64,000 nt of DNA from Pseudomonas sp. GCEP-101 (GCF_025133575.1 NZ_CP104011.1:1302001-1366000); one strand, 5' to 3'. Shown: positions 26,394 to 37,267, counted from the stretch's first letter. Program-made: numbers and translations. Notes: a model not told the origin generated them from the sequence alone.

Positions 26394-27758
26394 TCAGCCC
26401 GTTTGACGACTGCTCCGCAACAGGCTCAGCGCCATCAGCGCGAGCAGGCCGACGCCGGCCAGCAGCAACGCCCAAAGACCGTAGCGTTTCCACTGTGTAT
26501 CGGCTGTCGCGACAGTGGCGGGCACCGCTGCCGCCGGCGCCTGCAGCGTGCCCTTGAGCCGCGCCTCGCCCATGCTCGCCAGGCGCTTGGGCTCGTACCC
26601 GGGCACCAGGGTGGTCAGCGGCAGGCTGCCGTCATTGATCGAATCGCTGCCCACGGCCAGTTCGTAGGGTGCGCCGCCGCGGGCGAGGAACACCAGCTCG
26701 CTGGCGCGCACGCCGACGCTCAGGTGCGCGGTGGAACCGCCCAGACCGCCGCCGCGCGAGTCCACCTGCAGACGCAGTTGCCCCAGGCTGATGCCCGGCA
26801 GCTCCAGCTCTTCCTGGGTGATTTCCCCGCCCTGCCCCGGCAGGCGATACAGCACGCCGCGCGCCAGGGGCGTCCATTGCACATTGCCGTCGTGGCGGCC
26901 GGAGATCACCACCGGCGCCAGGGTGTTGTCCTGCTGCAGGGGAATCCGCACGCGCTCCACCGGCAGCGCCAGGGGCAGGCTCCAGCTGAATTCACCCTTG
27001 CTGTCGGCCTTGGCCGCCAGCGGCTCGGACCAGAGCATCGGCACCGGCCCGGTACTGCTGCGGCTGCCGCTGAGGGTGGCGCCGACCAGTTGCGCCGCCT
27101 GCTCCGGCGATTCCCACCACAGGCGCAGGTAGCGCGCCGTCTGGCCGGGCAGCGGGATGTCGTTCTGCTCGATGCGCTGGCCATTGAAGTCCAGCCGCGC
27201 CAGCTGGCCTTCGCCCAGCGAGCGCCAGTGTTCCAGGTCGTCGCTGGCCTCGATGCGCAGGCGCTGGAAGCCGTCGCCCTCCGCCGTCCAGTCCAGTTGC
27301 AGGCGGTCCAGCGGCAGGTCGCCGGAACCGGTTTCCAGCAGCCAGCCGCGCAGCACCTGGGTCTTGTCCTGCGCGGGTGCGTTCGGGGTGATCTCCAGGA
27401 TGGTGCCGGTGGTGCTGCGAACGATCTTCAGGTTGTCGCCCGCAGCGCTGCCGGTGGCGCCGCGCAGCGGGAAGATGCGCGCCTGCACCTCGCTGCGCAC
27501 CTGTTTCTCGCTGGCCGCGCTGGTACGCAGGCTATAAGGCAGTGCCTCGCCTTCGGCGTTGAAGATGCGCAGGTCGCGCAGGTCGCCATGGCGCGCGGCG
27601 AACAGGACCTCGATGGGCAGTTGCACGCGGTACCAGGGGCCGTTGCCGGACACCTCCAGCGGCACCCGGTGGGCGAAGTCCGCAGGCGCCGGCGCGGCAC
27701 CGGCGGCGTTGCCCAACAGGCTCGCCGCGGCGAGCAGGACGAAGGATGTCAGCTTCAT
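26394..27758 (-). CDS. DUF3999 family envelope protein
   Basis: A 454-residue protein with an N-terminal signal peptide (MKLTSFVLLAAASLLGNAAGA), a large periplasmic beta-rich region, and a C-terminal transmembrane helix (YGLWALLLAGVGLLALMALSLL) followed by a short basic tail. That topology and the RVPLEVSGNGPWYRVQLP opening match DUF3999. The start overlaps the stop of the DUF2339 gene (ATGA), a pairing conserved in pseudomonads, which suggests one membrane complex. Function unknown; a periplasmic sugar- or peptidoglycan-binding role would be a guess. ATG 27758 is supported by the overlap and the signal peptide. Confidence 0.85.
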   Translation of the reverse strand: MKLTSFVLLAAASLLGNAAGAAPAPADFAHRVPLEVSGNGPWYRVQLPIEVLFAARHGDLRDLRIFNAEGEALPYSLRTSAASEKQVRSEVQARIFPLRGATGSAAGDNLKIVRSTTGTILEITPNAPAQDKTQVLRGWLLETGSGDLPLDRLQLDWTAEGDGFQRLRIEASDDLEHWRSLGEGQLARLDFNGQRIEQNDIPLPGQTARYLRLWWESPEQAAQLVGATLSGSRSSTGPVPMLWSEPLAAKADSKGEFSWSLPLALPVERVRIPLQQDNTLAPVVISGRHDGNVQWTPLARGVLYRLPGQGGEITQEELELPGISLGQLRLQVDSRGGGLGGSTAHLSVGVRASELVFLARGGAPYELAVGSDSINDGSLPLTTLVPGYEPKRLASMGEARLKGTLQAPAAAVPATVATADTQWKRYGLWALLLAGVGLLALMALSLLRSSRQTG

Positions 27759-30700
27759 GCGCTGGGTTGCTCCTGTTGCAGGTGCTCTTGCGGCGCGGGC
27801 CGGCGTGGCGGCAGCGGCGCGAAGTAGCCGACGATCAGCATGAGGACGCCGACGCCGATGAAGGAAATGATGCGTTCCAGGCTGCCGCTGCTGGCGCGGT
27901 CGACGAAGAACAGCTTGGCCACGACCACGGCGATCAGCACCGCGCCGACCACCCAGAAGTCGCGGCGACCGCGCAGGTGCCCGACGATCATCAGGCCCAG
28001 GGCGATCAGCGCCCAGACGATGGACAGCCCGGCCTGCACCAGCATCGACTGGCCCAGCGCGTCGAACTCGAACGGCACGCCGCCCCAGTGGTGCGCGGTG
28101 CGGCACACGGCCATGGTCAACAGGGCGAACAGCGAGGCGCCCAGCAGCGCCTGCACCGGCAGGCGCAGGGTGGACTCGGCCACGCCCAGCTGCGGCAGGC
28201 CCAGGCGCGTCCACTGGAAGATTGCCGCCAGCACGATGAGCATGCCCAGCTCCAGGGGGTTCACCAACGGCAGGTAGGGCAGCGGGTCGGCCGCGCCGTT
28301 GCTGAACAGGTTGACCAGCCAGAACCAGCCCAGCAGCGCCGCCGCGACGGGCGCGGCGGCGATGGCGCGATACTCGCGCTCGAAGGCCGCCACCGGCCAT
28401 GGCAAGCGCGCGACGCCGCCCATGAGGATCAGGAACAGGCTCGGTACCAGCGCCCAACCCAGCCAGCGCCAGGCGTTGTAGTGCTCGGCCAGGGCGAAGA
28501 ACAGGTAGCGCAATTCCAGCGCCAGCACGCCGAGGATCAGCCAGCAGCCCAGCACGTGGGCGGCCTGTGCGGCACGCGGTGGCAGCCACTCGGCGAGGCG
28601 ACGCAGGGTGAAGAAGTGCACCGCGAATACCGCCAGCCAGCCGAGCCAGCCCAGCTCCGCCAGCGGGTGATACTGCAGGTTCCAGGCGCTGGCCAGCGCC
28701 ACCAGCGACACCGGCACCAGTGCCAGGCACAGCAGCGCCAGCGCGCGCCATTGCTCGCGGCGCGCCAGCAGCGACCAGAGGCCGACACTGAGCGCCGCCA
28801 CCAGCAGCGCCACGTGCTCGCGCTTCTCACCGGGCACGAAGCGGGCAATCTCCCACAGGGCGGTCAGCGCCCACCAGCCGGCGCCCCACGCCAGCAGCAG
28901 GTGCGACAGTTGCGCCAGCCCCAACCCACCCAGCGCCAGGTTGCGCTCGCGCTCACTGGCCCGGTGCAGACGCCAGGCGCCGATCATCGCCGCCAGGGCC
29001 AGCACTGCTGGTGTCCAGAAGCCCATGTGCGCCAGCGGTTTCAGGCCTTCGCTGGGCAAATCGCCGAACAGCGCCGCGCCGCCGAAGAGGAAGGCCCCCG
29101 CACCGATCACCTGCAGCAGCAGGCCGAAAACGAACGCCGCGCGCTGCTGCAACTGCAGGCTCAGCCAGAGGATCAGCAGGCCGCTGCCGGCCCATACCGC
29201 GGCGGCGGTCTGCCAGGGCAGCACGAAGAGCACGGCGAGGTTGATGAAGGCCAGGCCCAGCAGCAGGACGACGCTCAGGCCGAGCATCAGCCGGCGGTCG
29301 TCGCGCACCATGGCATCGCGCGCGGCGATCAGCATGGCGGCGATCAGCGCCAGGCCGATCAGCGAGGCGGTCACCAGCCCGCGCCAGCCGGAGCCGAGAA
29401 CGCCGCTGCCCTCGTCCGCGCCGTGCAGATGCAGGAGGAACACCGCCCCGCCCAGCAACTGCACCGCGAAGGCGCACGCCAGGAAGGTGCGCGAACGCAG
29501 GCGCAGTGCGGCAAACAGCGTGGCCAGGCCGGCCACGGCCCAGGCCATGGCGGTGCCGTCCGCGCCCAGCAACAGCGGCGCGATCAGGTAGAGGAAGGCC
29601 AGGCCAAAAGCTGCCAGCACCGGGCGGGCATTCGGCTCCCAGCTGCGCAGGGTTTGCGCGTCGGCAGTGCGCAGGTTCCAGAAACTGAACAGCAGCGCGA
29701 CGCCGAGCATCAGCGCCCCCAGCGGTGCCCCGTCGAGCAGCGTCAGTGACTGCGGGTCGACGCGCAGTTCGCCGAGGAAGGCCAGCGCCGCGCCGATTTG
29801 CAGCAGCAGGGCGAAGATCCGCGCCAGCGGCCGCTGTTGACGCAAGCCGAGCCAGAAGATGCCGGCGCCTTCCACCGCCCAGGCGGCGGAGGTCCAGCGG
29901 GCGTCCAGGCCCAGCGGGATCGCCAGGGTGCCGAACACCACGCCCAGCGCCAGGCAGGTTTCCACCAGCAGCAGCGCGCGGCCGGCGGTACGCCCGGCCA
30001 GCAGGCGGGCGAGAAGCATGTAGAACAGGCCCAGCGCCAGGGCGCTGAACGCCGCGCCGAACGCCAGGTGCTGGATGATCGCGTATTGCAGGCCGAAGCC
30101 CACCAGCGGCGTGCCGAACAGCACGGTGCCGTCGACATAGTCGGTCTGCCGCGCCGACCAACGCAGCAGCGCCTCGCGGGAATCGTCCTCCGGCGCACCG
30201 GCGGCTTCGCGCAGGCGACGGCGAGCGAACAGCAGGCCGATGGCGACGTAGGTCAGGAAGAACAGGATCAGGAAGGGCTCGGTGGTGGCGAACAACTCCG
30301 GCTGGTAGGAGCGCAGCCCCCAGGCCAGGCCGATGCCGAAGGTGCCGAAGAAGCCGATCAGGTTGAGCATGCGCCAGGCCTTGAACCAGGCGATGGCGAA
30401 GATGCCGGCGTTGAGCAGGGCGAAGTAGCTGAACAGCGCGACATGGCTGCCGCCGCCGGTGGACGCCAGGATCGGCGCGGCGAAACCGCCCAGGGCGGCG
30501 GCCGCGGCAAGGCCCACGGCGTCCTGCAGGATGGCGAGCATCGCCGAGAACAGGGTGACCGCCACCAGCAGCACGAAGCCGGCTTTCGGGTCGATCAGCA
30601 CCTCGCCGTGGTTCATCGCCGGGTACAGCTTGATGCTGGCGAACACCGTCAGGTAGAGCACCGCGACGCCGGTGCCCTGGAGGATCAGCGCATAGGCCGG

Positions 30701-31462
30701 ACGCCGGTGGCGCAGCCACCAGCCGAGCCCGAGCAGCGCCAGCGCGGCGGCGGCGGTACCGATGTACGGCCCCTGCGGCGGCAGGGTCATGCCTTCGGTG
30801 GCGTAGCGCAGCAGGAAGGCCAGGCCGAGGAACAGCAGCACCACGCCGACGCGCAGCACGGTATTGCCGCCCAGCAGCCAGTCACGGGCGGCGCCGAAGG
30901 CGCGGTCGAACAGGGACGGAGCGGGCGGAGACGGCGGCAGCGGAGGCGCGGCAGGCGCCGGTTGCGGTTGGGCGTCGGGGGCTTCGGCGCGGGCCTGGGC
31001 GGCGGGCTTCTCCATCGGCTCCAGCACCAGGTCCGACCACTCGATGGGCGCTTGCACCCGCGCAGCCGCCGCCGGGGCCGGCTCGTCGGTGGGCAGTTCG
31101 ATGTTCCAGTCCAGGTCGCCGGCGGCGGGTTCGCTGACCGGCGCCTCGGCTTCCGGCTCGGATTCGGCAGCAGGGGTCGGCATCGGCGGCGCGGCAGCGT
31201 CGCTGCCCGCCGGCGGCGTCTGCGCGCTGGCGCTGCGCTCCACCTGCAGCAGCCGCTCGTACAGGGCCTGGGTGCCCTGGTCGAAGCGCGCGCCGAAGGC
31301 CTTCAACTCGCCGCGAAGGCTGGCGTTCTCCCGCTTCAGGCTGTGCAGGGCGAACGTCTGCCCCAGCGCGAGCCCCGCTACCGCGCCCAACACCGCCCCG
31401 GTGATCGACTCGCCCGCAGCGGCGCCGATGACCAGGCCGACCAGCATGAAAATCCATTGCAT
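27755..31462 (-). CDS. DUF2339 giant polytopic membrane protein
   Basis: A 1235-residue inner membrane protein. It opens with a glycine-zipper-like membrane segment (MLVGLVIGAAAG, AVLGAVAGLALG), then a short coiled region and an Ala/Pro/Glu-rich linker (about residues 70-190), and then roughly 25 or more hydrophobic segments to the C-terminus. The LLGGNTVLRVGVVLLFLGLAFLLRY entry to the membrane domain is typical of DUF2339. ATG 31462 is the start that begins with the membrane segment. Translation is coupled to the DUF3999 gene. No catalytic motif is recognised; a role in envelope polymer transport or sensing is only speculation. Confidence 0.87.
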   Translation of the reverse strand: MQWIFMLVGLVIGAAAGESITGAVLGAVAGLALGQTFALHSLKRENASLRGELKAFGARFDQGTQALYERLLQVERSASAQTPPAGSDAAAPPMPTPAAESEPEAEAPVSEPAAGDLDWNIELPTDEPAPAAAARVQAPIEWSDLVLEPMEKPAAQARAEAPDAQPQPAPAAPPLPPSPPAPSLFDRAFGAARDWLLGGNTVLRVGVVLLFLGLAFLLRYATEGMTLPPQGPYIGTAAAALALLGLGWWLRHRRPAYALILQGTGVAVLYLTVFASIKLYPAMNHGEVLIDPKAGFVLLVAVTLFSAMLAILQDAVGLAAAAALGGFAAPILASTGGGSHVALFSYFALLNAGIFAIAWFKAWRMLNLIGFFGTFGIGLAWGLRSYQPELFATTEPFLILFFLTYVAIGLLFARRRLREAAGAPEDDSREALLRWSARQTDYVDGTVLFGTPLVGFGLQYAIIQHLAFGAAFSALALGLFYMLLARLLAGRTAGRALLLVETCLALGVVFGTLAIPLGLDARWTSAAWAVEGAGIFWLGLRQQRPLARIFALLLQIGAALAFLGELRVDPQSLTLLDGAPLGALMLGVALLFSFWNLRTADAQTLRSWEPNARPVLAAFGLAFLYLIAPLLLGADGTAMAWAVAGLATLFAALRLRSRTFLACAFAVQLLGGAVFLLHLHGADEGSGVLGSGWRGLVTASLIGLALIAAMLIAARDAMVRDDRRLMLGLSVVLLLGLAFINLAVLFVLPWQTAAAVWAGSGLLILWLSLQLQQRAAFVFGLLLQVIGAGAFLFGGAALFGDLPSEGLKPLAHMGFWTPAVLALAAMIGAWRLHRASERERNLALGGLGLAQLSHLLLAWGAGWWALTALWEIARFVPGEKREHVALLVAALSVGLWSLLARREQWRALALLCLALVPVSLVALASAWNLQYHPLAELGWLGWLAVFAVHFFTLRRLAEWLPPRAAQAAHVLGCWLILGVLALELRYLFFALAEHYNAWRWLGWALVPSLFLILMGGVARLPWPVAAFEREYRAIAAAPVAAALLGWFWLVNLFSNGAADPLPYLPLVNPLELGMLIVLAAIFQWTRLGLPQLGVAESTLRLPVQALLGASLFALLTMAVCRTAHHWGGVPFEFDALGQSMLVQAGLSIVWALIALGLMIVGHLRGRRDFWVVGAVLIAVVVAKLFFVDRASSGSLERIISFIGVGVLMLIVGYFAPLPPRRPAPQEHLQQEQPSA

Positions 31463-31671
31463 GCTTTCGAATCCTTGAGGTTCTGTGCGAATCCATCCCG
31501 ATCCGGACGGCAACATCCGGCAGCTGAGTATATCGGCCCGAGTCCCTGGCCTGCGCTCACGATCTCACAGCTTCGAAGATTCAGACGTCTTCACGACGCC
31601 CCGCGGACACGGGGAGCGGGTTTCTTTTCGCAGGGCACGCCATATGTCCTGCCCGGCCCCGATGGCTTTTG

Positions 31672-31747
31672 GCAGGAGCGAGCTTGCTCGCGAACCTCTC
31701 GGCTCCGGCGTAGGCGGCGAAGCGTTCGCGAGCAAGCTCGCTCCTAC
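31672..31747. repeat. REPIN, first of two near-identical copies
   Basis: Inverted REP arms around a 29-base centre (CTCTCGGCTCCGGCGTAGGC...). The centre closely resembles that of the REPIN at 31882-31960, so the two look like a recent local duplication flanking a different repeat. Confidence 0.85.
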
Positions 31748-31780
31748 ATCCACGGCCCTCCGGCGAAACAGAGCAGCCCC

Positions 31781-31857
31781 GTAGGGCGCATAACCCGGGA
31801 CGGGTTATCCGCCGGCTATCTCGCGGCGGATAACGCTGGCGCGTTATTCGCCCTACG
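31781..31857. repeat. GTAGGGCG-type inverted repeat
   Basis: GTAGGGCGCATAACCC... to ...GCGTTATTCGCCCTAC is a 77-base imperfect palindrome whose centre carries GTTATCCGCC and GGCGGATAAC. It is a third hairpin repeat family, located between two REPINs. The whole 587-bp gap 31463-32049 contains only repeats and the typA terminator. Confidence 0.75.
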
Positions 31858-31881
31858 CCATGCCAGGCCCCGGTGGCCTTT

Positions 31882-31960
31882 CGTAGGAGCGAGCTTGCTC
31901 GCGAACCTCTCAGCTCCGGCGTGGGCGGCAAAAGCGTTCGCGAGCAAGCTCGCTCCTACA
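31882..31960. repeat. REPIN, second of two near-identical copies
   Basis: Standard inverted REP arms with a centre (CTCTCAGCTCCGGCGTGGGC...) nearly the same as at 31672-31747. Confidence 0.85.
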
Positions 31961-32002
31961 GGGTCGCACCGCGGAGCCCGGCGGATACGGGCCGTTCGGC
32001 AG

Positions 32003-32035
32003 GCAAAAAAAGCCGGGCAGATGCCCGGCTTTTTG
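32003..32035. terminator. Terminator of typA
   Basis: AGCCGGGC-AGAT-GCCCGGCT is flanked by A and T runs on both sides, so it works on either strand. It is 15 bases beyond the typA stop. Confidence 0.92.
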
Positions 32036-32049
32036 TGCGGCTGATCGAA

Positions 32050-33870
32050 TCAGACCTTGGCGCGTTCGTAGCGCTTGCGGTCGTTTTCGTTGAGCAGCTT
32101 CTTGCGCAGACGGATCGACTTCGGCGTCACTTCCACCAGCTCGTCATCGGCGATGAATTCCAGCGCCTGCTCCAGGGTGAAGCGGATCGGCGGAACCAGG
32201 GCGATGACTTCGTCCTTGCCCGAAGCACGCATGTTGTCGAGCTTCTTGCCCTTGGTGGGGTTGATCACCAGGTCGTTGTCGCGGCTGTTGATGCCGGCCA
32301 GCTGGCCTTCGTAGATTTCGTCGCCTGGGCCGAGGAACAGCTTGCCGCGGCTTTGCAGGGTTTCCAGCGAGTAGGTCAGCGCGGTGCCGGTGGCCATGGA
32401 GACCAGTACGCCGTTCTGGCGGTTGGACACTTCGCCGGCCTTGATCGGGCCATAGTGGCTGAAGGTCGAGGTCAGGATGCCGGTGCCCGAGGTCAGGGTC
32501 AGGAAGTTGTTACGGAAGCCGATCAGGCCACGCGCCGGGATGGTGTATTCCAGGCGCACGCGGCCCTTGCCGTCGGGGATCATGTTGGTCAGATCGCCCT
32601 TGCGCAGGCCCATCTGCTCCATCACCGAGCCCTGGTGCTGCTCTTCGATGTCGATGGTGACGTTCTCGTAAGGCTCCTGCTTCTCGCCTTCGGCGGTCTC
32701 GATGATCACCACTTCCGGACGGCCCACGGCCAGCTCGAAGCCTTCACGACGCATGGTTTCGATCAGTACCGAGAGGTGCAGTTCGCCACGGCCGGAGACC
32801 TTGAACTTCTCCGGGGAGTCGCCTTGCTCGACGCGCAGGGCCACGTTGTGCAGCAGTTCCTTGTCCAGACGGTCCTTGATGTTGCGGCTGGTGACGAACT
32901 TGCCTTCCTTGCCGGCGAACGGCGAGTCGTTGACCTGGAAGGTCATGCTCACGGTCGGCTGGTCAACGGTCAGCGGCGGGCGCGCTTCGACGTGCTGCGG
33001 GTCGCACAGGGTGTCGGAGATGAACAGCTCGTCCATGCCGGACACGCAGACGATGTCGCCGGCTTCGGCTTCAGCGACTTCGATGCGCTGCAGGCCCGAG
33101 TGGCCCATGATCTTCAGGATACGGCCGTTGCGCTTGGTGCCGTCGTCGCTGATGGCCACGACCGGGGTGTTGGCCTTGATCTTGCCGCGGGCGATACGGC
33201 CGATGCCGATCACGCCGAGGAAGCTGTTGTAGTCCAGCTGGGAAATCTGCATCTGGAACGGACCGTCGACGTCGACTTTCGGCGCCGGAACGTGGTCGAT
33301 GATCGCCTGGAACAGCGCGTCCATGTTGTCGTCCATCTTCTCGTGGTCCATGCCGGCGATGCCGTTCAGGGCACTGGCGTAGACAATCGGGAAGTCCAGC
33401 TGCTCGTCGGTGGCGCCGAGGTTGTCGAACAGGTCGAAGATCTGGTCGATGACCCAGTCAGGACGCGCGCCCGGACGGTCGATCTTGTTCACCACGACGA
33501 TCGGACGCAGACCGGCCTTGAACGCCTTCTGGGTCACGAAGCGGGTCTGCGGCATGGGGCCGTCCTGGGCGTCGACCACCAGCAGCACGGAGTCCACCAT
33601 CGACATCACGCGCTCTACCTCGCCGCCGAAGTCGGCGTGGCCGGGGGTGTCGACGATGTTGATGCTGTAGTCATTCCATTTCAGGGCGGTGTTCTTCGCC
33701 AGGATGGTGATGCCACGCTCTTTTTCCTGGTCGTTGGAGTCCATCACGCGCTCGTTTTCCGCTTCTTTGCGGTCGAGGGTGCCGGACAGGCGCAGGAGCT
33801 TGTCTACGAGGGTGGTCTTGCCATGGTCGACGTGGGCGATGATGGCGATGTTGCGCAGTTTTTCGATCAC
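32050..33870 (-). CDS. typA: Translational GTPase TypA/BipA
   Basis: A 606-residue ribosome-associated GTPase of the EF-G-like family. G1 AHVDHGKT is at residues 12-19, the switch RGITILAKN near residue 53, G3 DTPGHADF near residue 76, and G4 NKID near residue 130. The C-terminal BipA domain follows, with the basic tail [21 protein letters not shown]. It acts on ribosome assembly and on growth under stress and cold, and affects virulence traits in P. aeruginosa. It is alone on its strand with its own terminator; thiI upstream is separated by 169 bp. Confidence 0.95.
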   Translation of the reverse strand: MIEKLRNIAIIAHVDHGKTTLVDKLLRLSGTLDRKEAENERVMDSNDQEKERGITILAKNTALKWNDYSINIVDTPGHADFGGEVERVMSMVDSVLLVVDAQDGPMPQTRFVTQKAFKAGLRPIVVVNKIDRPGARPDWVIDQIFDLFDNLGATDEQLDFPIVYASALNGIAGMDHEKMDDNMDALFQAIIDHVPAPKVDVDGPFQMQISQLDYNSFLGVIGIGRIARGKIKANTPVVAISDDGTKRNGRILKIMGHSGLQRIEVAEAEAGDIVCVSGMDELFISDTLCDPQHVEARPPLTVDQPTVSMTFQVNDSPFAGKEGKFVTSRNIKDRLDKELLHNVALRVEQGDSPEKFKVSGRGELHLSVLIETMRREGFELAVGRPEVVIIETAEGEKQEPYENVTIDIEEQHQGSVMEQMGLRKGDLTNMIPDGKGRVRLEYTIPARGLIGFRNNFLTLTSGTGILTSTFSHYGPIKAGEVSNRQNGVLVSMATGTALTYSLETLQSRGKLFLGPGDEIYEGQLAGINSRDNDLVINPTKGKKLDNMRASGKDEVIALVPPIRFTLEQALEFIADDELVEVTPKSIRLRKKLLNENDRKRYERAKV

Positions 33871-34039
33871 AGTGTCAGTCTCGATAGTGAATCTTCGGCT
33901 GCCGTTTCGGCAGCGGGGGCCGGGCCGTGGCGCGGCGGTGCAAAAGGTCAGGGCGTGAGCCTACGCACCGAATGTGTCGGGAGGTCGGTGGCGGATGCTG
34001 CCGCCGAACAGTCCGGGCTGGCGGCGTTGGTCCGCGCCT

Positions 34040-35494
34040 TTATTGCGGACGGTAAACACGCACATTGGTGTGCCCTTCGTTGACCAGGTGGTGGGCGTGC
34101 AGGCGACTCATGACGCCCTTGTCGCAATACAGGAGGTACTGGCGGTTGGGGTCCAGTTCCTTGAACTTGCTGTTGATCGCGTAGAACGGCATCGGCAGCA
34201 CTTCGATGCCGTCGATGGCCAGCGGTTCATCTTCCTGGGCGTCGGGGTGACGGATGTCCACCACGATCTGCCCGGGCAGCACCTCGTCGACCATTTCCAC
34301 CGGCAGGTCCTTGCCCAGTTCGTCGATCACGCGGTCGACGGTCATCTGGGTGGAGCGCTCCAGGGCGCGGTCGAGCACGGCCATGTCGAACTTGGATTCT
34401 TCGTGGTCGACCCGGTACGGCTTGGCCTGGGTGGTCGGGTTCACCGAGATCACGCCGCAGTACTCGGGCATGTGCTTGGCGAACTCGGCGGTACCGATCT
34501 TCGTCGCGGTGTCGATGATGTCCTGCTTGTGGCTGACGATCAGCGGGCGCAGCACCAGGGTGTCGGTCACCCGGTCGATCACCGAGAGGTTCGGCAGGGT
34601 CTGGCTGGACACCTGGGAGATCGCCTCGCCGGTGACCAGGGCATTGAGCTCCAGGCGCTCGGCCACGCGGCTGGCGGCCCGTAGCATCATGCGCTTCAAG
34701 GTGACGCCCATGTAGCTGTCGTCGACCTTGGTGAGAATCTCGCCGACCACTTCCTCGAAGGGCACGCTGACGAACAGCACGCGCTGGGAACGACCGAACT
34801 TCTCCCACAGGTAATGCGCGACTTCCATCACGCCCAGCTCGTGGGCACGGCCGCCGAGGTTGAAGAACACGAAGTGGCTGATCATGCCGCGGCGCATCAT
34901 CTGGTAGGCCGCCACGGTGGAGTCGAAGCCACCGGACATCAGCACCAGCACCTGCTCCAGCGCGCCCAACGGGTAACCGCCCAGGCCATCGTGCTGGGCA
35001 TGGATCACGTAGAGGCGGTCGTGGCGGATTTCCACGCGCACTTCCACTTCCGGGTTCTTCAGCGACACGCCCGCCGCGCCGCAGTGCTGGCGCAGGCCAC
35101 CGCCGACGTAGCGCTCCACATCTATAGAGGTGAACGGGTGCTTGCCGGCGCGCTTGCAGCGCATGGAGAAGATCTTGCCCGGCAGCTTGTCGCCGAAGTG
35201 CTGCTTGCACTTCTCGAGGATGTCGTCGAAATCGCCCAGCGGGTATTCGTGCACTTCCAGGAAGTGGCCGATGCCCGGCGTGCAGGTCAGGCGCTCGATC
35301 ATCTCGCGCAGGACCTTGGCGTCGGTGACCTGGGTCTCGACCTCGAGGTTGTCCCACTCGCCTTCGACCAGCAGTTCGGGGTCGAGGTCGCGGAGCACCG
35401 TGCGAATGTTCTTCGCCAGCTGGCGGATGAAGCGCTTGCGCACCGGCCGGCTCTTGATGGTGATTTCCTGGAAGACCTTGACGATGAGTTTCAT
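34040..35494 (-). CDS. thiI: tRNA 4-thiouridine synthetase
   Basis: A 484-residue ThiI. It has an N-terminal ferredoxin-like and THUMP region (to about residue 165), a PP-loop SGGFDS at residues 187-192 for tRNA adenylation, and a C-terminal rhodanese-like domain whose [10 protein letters not shown] loop carries the persulphide cysteine; a second cysteine in PEYCGVIS is also conserved. It makes 4-thiouridine at position 8 of tRNA; the rhodanese domain additionally supports thiazole synthesis in enterics. ATG 35494 is chosen because the family begins [10 protein letters not shown]; the extension to 35557 lacks similarity. Confidence 0.94.
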   Translation of the reverse strand: MKLIVKVFQEITIKSRPVRKRFIRQLAKNIRTVLRDLDPELLVEGEWDNLEVETQVTDAKVLREMIERLTCTPGIGHFLEVHEYPLGDFDDILEKCKQHFGDKLPGKIFSMRCKRAGKHPFTSIDVERYVGGGLRQHCGAAGVSLKNPEVEVRVEIRHDRLYVIHAQHDGLGGYPLGALEQVLVLMSGGFDSTVAAYQMMRRGMISHFVFFNLGGRAHELGVMEVAHYLWEKFGRSQRVLFVSVPFEEVVGEILTKVDDSYMGVTLKRMMLRAASRVAERLELNALVTGEAISQVSSQTLPNLSVIDRVTDTLVLRPLIVSHKQDIIDTATKIGTAEFAKHMPEYCGVISVNPTTQAKPYRVDHEESKFDMAVLDRALERSTQMTVDRVIDELGKDLPVEMVDEVLPGQIVVDIRHPDAQEDEPLAIDGIEVLPMPFYAINSKFKELDPNRQYLLYCDKGVMSRLHAHHLVNEGHTNVRVYRPQ

Positions 35495-35590
35495 GCGAAC
35501 CGGGCGATTGCCATGGGACTGAAAAAAAGGGGCGGAATTATATCCGAAATTGCTCAAGACTTGAGCAGAAATCGGAGACTTTCTTTTGAG

Positions 35591-35638
35591 TGCACCAAAA
35601 TGGACTTATGCACCATGACGGAGCACCAAAGCAGTGCA
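35591..35638. promoter_or_regulatory. NtrC binding sites upstream of glnA
   Basis: Three matches to TGCACC-N5-GGTGCA occur: 35591-35607 (left arm perfect, right arm weak), 35609-35625 (TGCACC-ATGAC-GGAGCA) and 35622-35638 (AGCACC-AAAGC-AGTGCA). The last two overlap by four bases. They lie about 75 to 120 bases upstream of the -24 element, a normal enhancer distance. Confidence 0.8.
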
Positions 35639-35710
35639 CTATTGTGGCGCGAAATCCCGTCACCCTCGCCGTAACCCGTGATTTCAGGGCCCCTGCCCAT
35701 TTACGGGCAC

Positions 35711-35726
35711 TGGCACGCAACTTGCT
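35711..35726 (+). promoter_or_regulatory. Sigma-54 promoter of glnA
   Basis: TGGCAC-GCAAC-TTGCT is a near-consensus -24/-12 promoter, about 100 bases before the glnA start. With the NtrC sites it explains nitrogen-limited induction. Confidence 0.88.
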
Positions 35727-35826
35727 CTCTTGTGAGGCAGGTTGCCCTGGCGGAGTATTCCGGCCGGCATCACCCGATACTGGGGCATAGAAAAGCTCCC
35801 AGCTCTAATCCCTCCTGGAGGACAGC

Positions 35827-37236
35827 ATGTCGTACAAGTCGCAACAACTGATCAAAGATCATGACGTGAAGTGGGTTGACCTGCGCTTCACCGATACCAA
35901 AGGCAAGCAGCAGCACGTCACCATGCCCGCCCGCGACGCCCTGGACGATGAATTCTTCGAAGCCGGCAAGATGTTCGACGGTTCCTCCATCGCCGGTTGG
36001 AAAGGAATCGAAGCCTCCGACATGATCCTGCTCCCGGACGACAGCACCGCCGTGCTGGACCCGTTCACCGAAGAGCCGACCCTGATCATCGTCTGCGACA
36101 TCATCGAGCCGAGCACCATGCAAGGCTACGAGCGCGACCCGCGCAACATCGCCAAGCGCGCCGAGGAATACCTGAAGTCCACCGGTATCGGTGACACCGT
36201 ATTCGTTGGCCCGGAGCCGGAGTTCTTCATCTTCGACGAAGTGAAGTTCAAGTCCGACATCTCCGGCTCGATGTTCAAGATCTTCTCCGAGCAGGCTTCC
36301 TGGAACACCGACGCCGACATCGAGACCGGCAACAAAGGCCACCGTCCCGGCGTCAAGGGCGGCTACTTCCCGGTACCGCCGGTCGACCACGACCACGAAA
36401 TCCGTACCGCCATGTGTAACGCCCTGGAAGAAATGGGCCTGACCGTGGAAGTGCACCACCACGAAGTGGCCACCGCCGGCCAGAACGAGATCGGTGTGAA
36501 GTTCAACACCCTCGTTGCCAAGGCTGACGAAGTGCAGACCCTGAAGTACTGCATCCACAACGTGGCTGACGCCTACGGCAAGACCGTGACCTTCATGCCG
36601 AAGCCGCTGTACGGCGACAACGGCTCGGGCATGCACGTGCACATGTCCATCTCCAAGGATGGCAAGAACACCTTCGCTGGCGAAGGCTATGCCGGCCTGT
36701 CCGACACCGCCCTGTACTTCATCGGCGGCATCATCAAGCACGGCAAGGCCCTGAACGGCTTCACCAACCCGGCCACCAACTCCTACAAGCGTCTGGTTCC
36801 GGGCTTCGAAGCCCCGGTCATGCTGGCCTACTCGGCTCGCAACCGTTCCGCCTCGATCCGTATCCCGTACGTTTCCAGCCCGAAAGCCCGCCGTATCGAA
36901 GCGCGCTTCCCGGACCCGGCTGCCAACCCCTACCTGTGCTTCGCTGCACTGCTGATGGCGGGCCTGGACGGCATCCAGAACAAGATTCACCCCGGCGATG
37001 CCGCCGACAAGAACCTGTACGACCTGCCGCCGGAAGAGGCGAAGGAAATCCCGCAGGTGTGCGGCAGCCTGAAAGAGGCGCTGGAAGAACTCGACAAGGG
37101 CCGCGCGTTCCTGACCAAGGGCGGCGTGTTCACCGACGAGTTCATCGATGCCTACATCGAGCTGAAGTCGGAAGAAGAAATCAAGGTGCGCACCTTCGTG
37201 CACCCGCTGGAATACGACCTGTACTACAGCGTCTGA
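35827..37236 (+). CDS. glnA: Glutamine synthetase type I
   Basis: A 469-residue GSI-beta glutamine synthetase forming glutamine from glutamate, ammonia and ATP as a dodecamer. Typical segments are FDGSSIAGW near residue 50, [11 protein letters not shown] near residue 130, GSGMHVHMS near residue 266, and NRSASIRIP near residue 340. The adenylylation site is present as NLYDLPPEE (Tyr about 398), so GlnE control is expected. A GGAGG-type RBS precedes ATG 35827. Adenine- and pyrimidine-ending codons follow a highly expressed pattern. It lies downstream of NtrC/sigma-54 signals and ends in a strong terminator. Confidence 0.96.
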   Translation: MSYKSQQLIKDHDVKWVDLRFTDTKGKQQHVTMPARDALDDEFFEAGKMFDGSSIAGWKGIEASDMILLPDDSTAVLDPFTEEPTLIIVCDIIEPSTMQGYERDPRNIAKRAEEYLKSTGIGDTVFVGPEPEFFIFDEVKFKSDISGSMFKIFSEQASWNTDADIETGNKGHRPGVKGGYFPVPPVDHDHEIRTAMCNALEEMGLTVEVHHHEVATAGQNEIGVKFNTLVAKADEVQTLKYCIHNVADAYGKTVTFMPKPLYGDNGSGMHVHMSISKDGKNTFAGEGYAGLSDTALYFIGGIIKHGKALNGFTNPATNSYKRLVPGFEAPVMLAYSARNRSASIRIPYVSSPKARRIEARFPDPAANPYLCFAALLMAGLDGIQNKIHPGDAADKNLYDLPPEEAKEIPQVCGSLKEALEELDKGRAFLTKGGVFTDEFIDAYIELKSEEEIKVRTFVHPLEYDLYYSV

Positions 37237-37267
37237 TCCACGAATACCTATAAATAGCGACACCATT

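Noticed and set aside
24228-27827. 1199-residue open frame on the plus strand
   Set aside because: It lies opposite estA and the DUF3999 gene, both with signal peptides and family motifs. Its composition is that of an antisense shadow.
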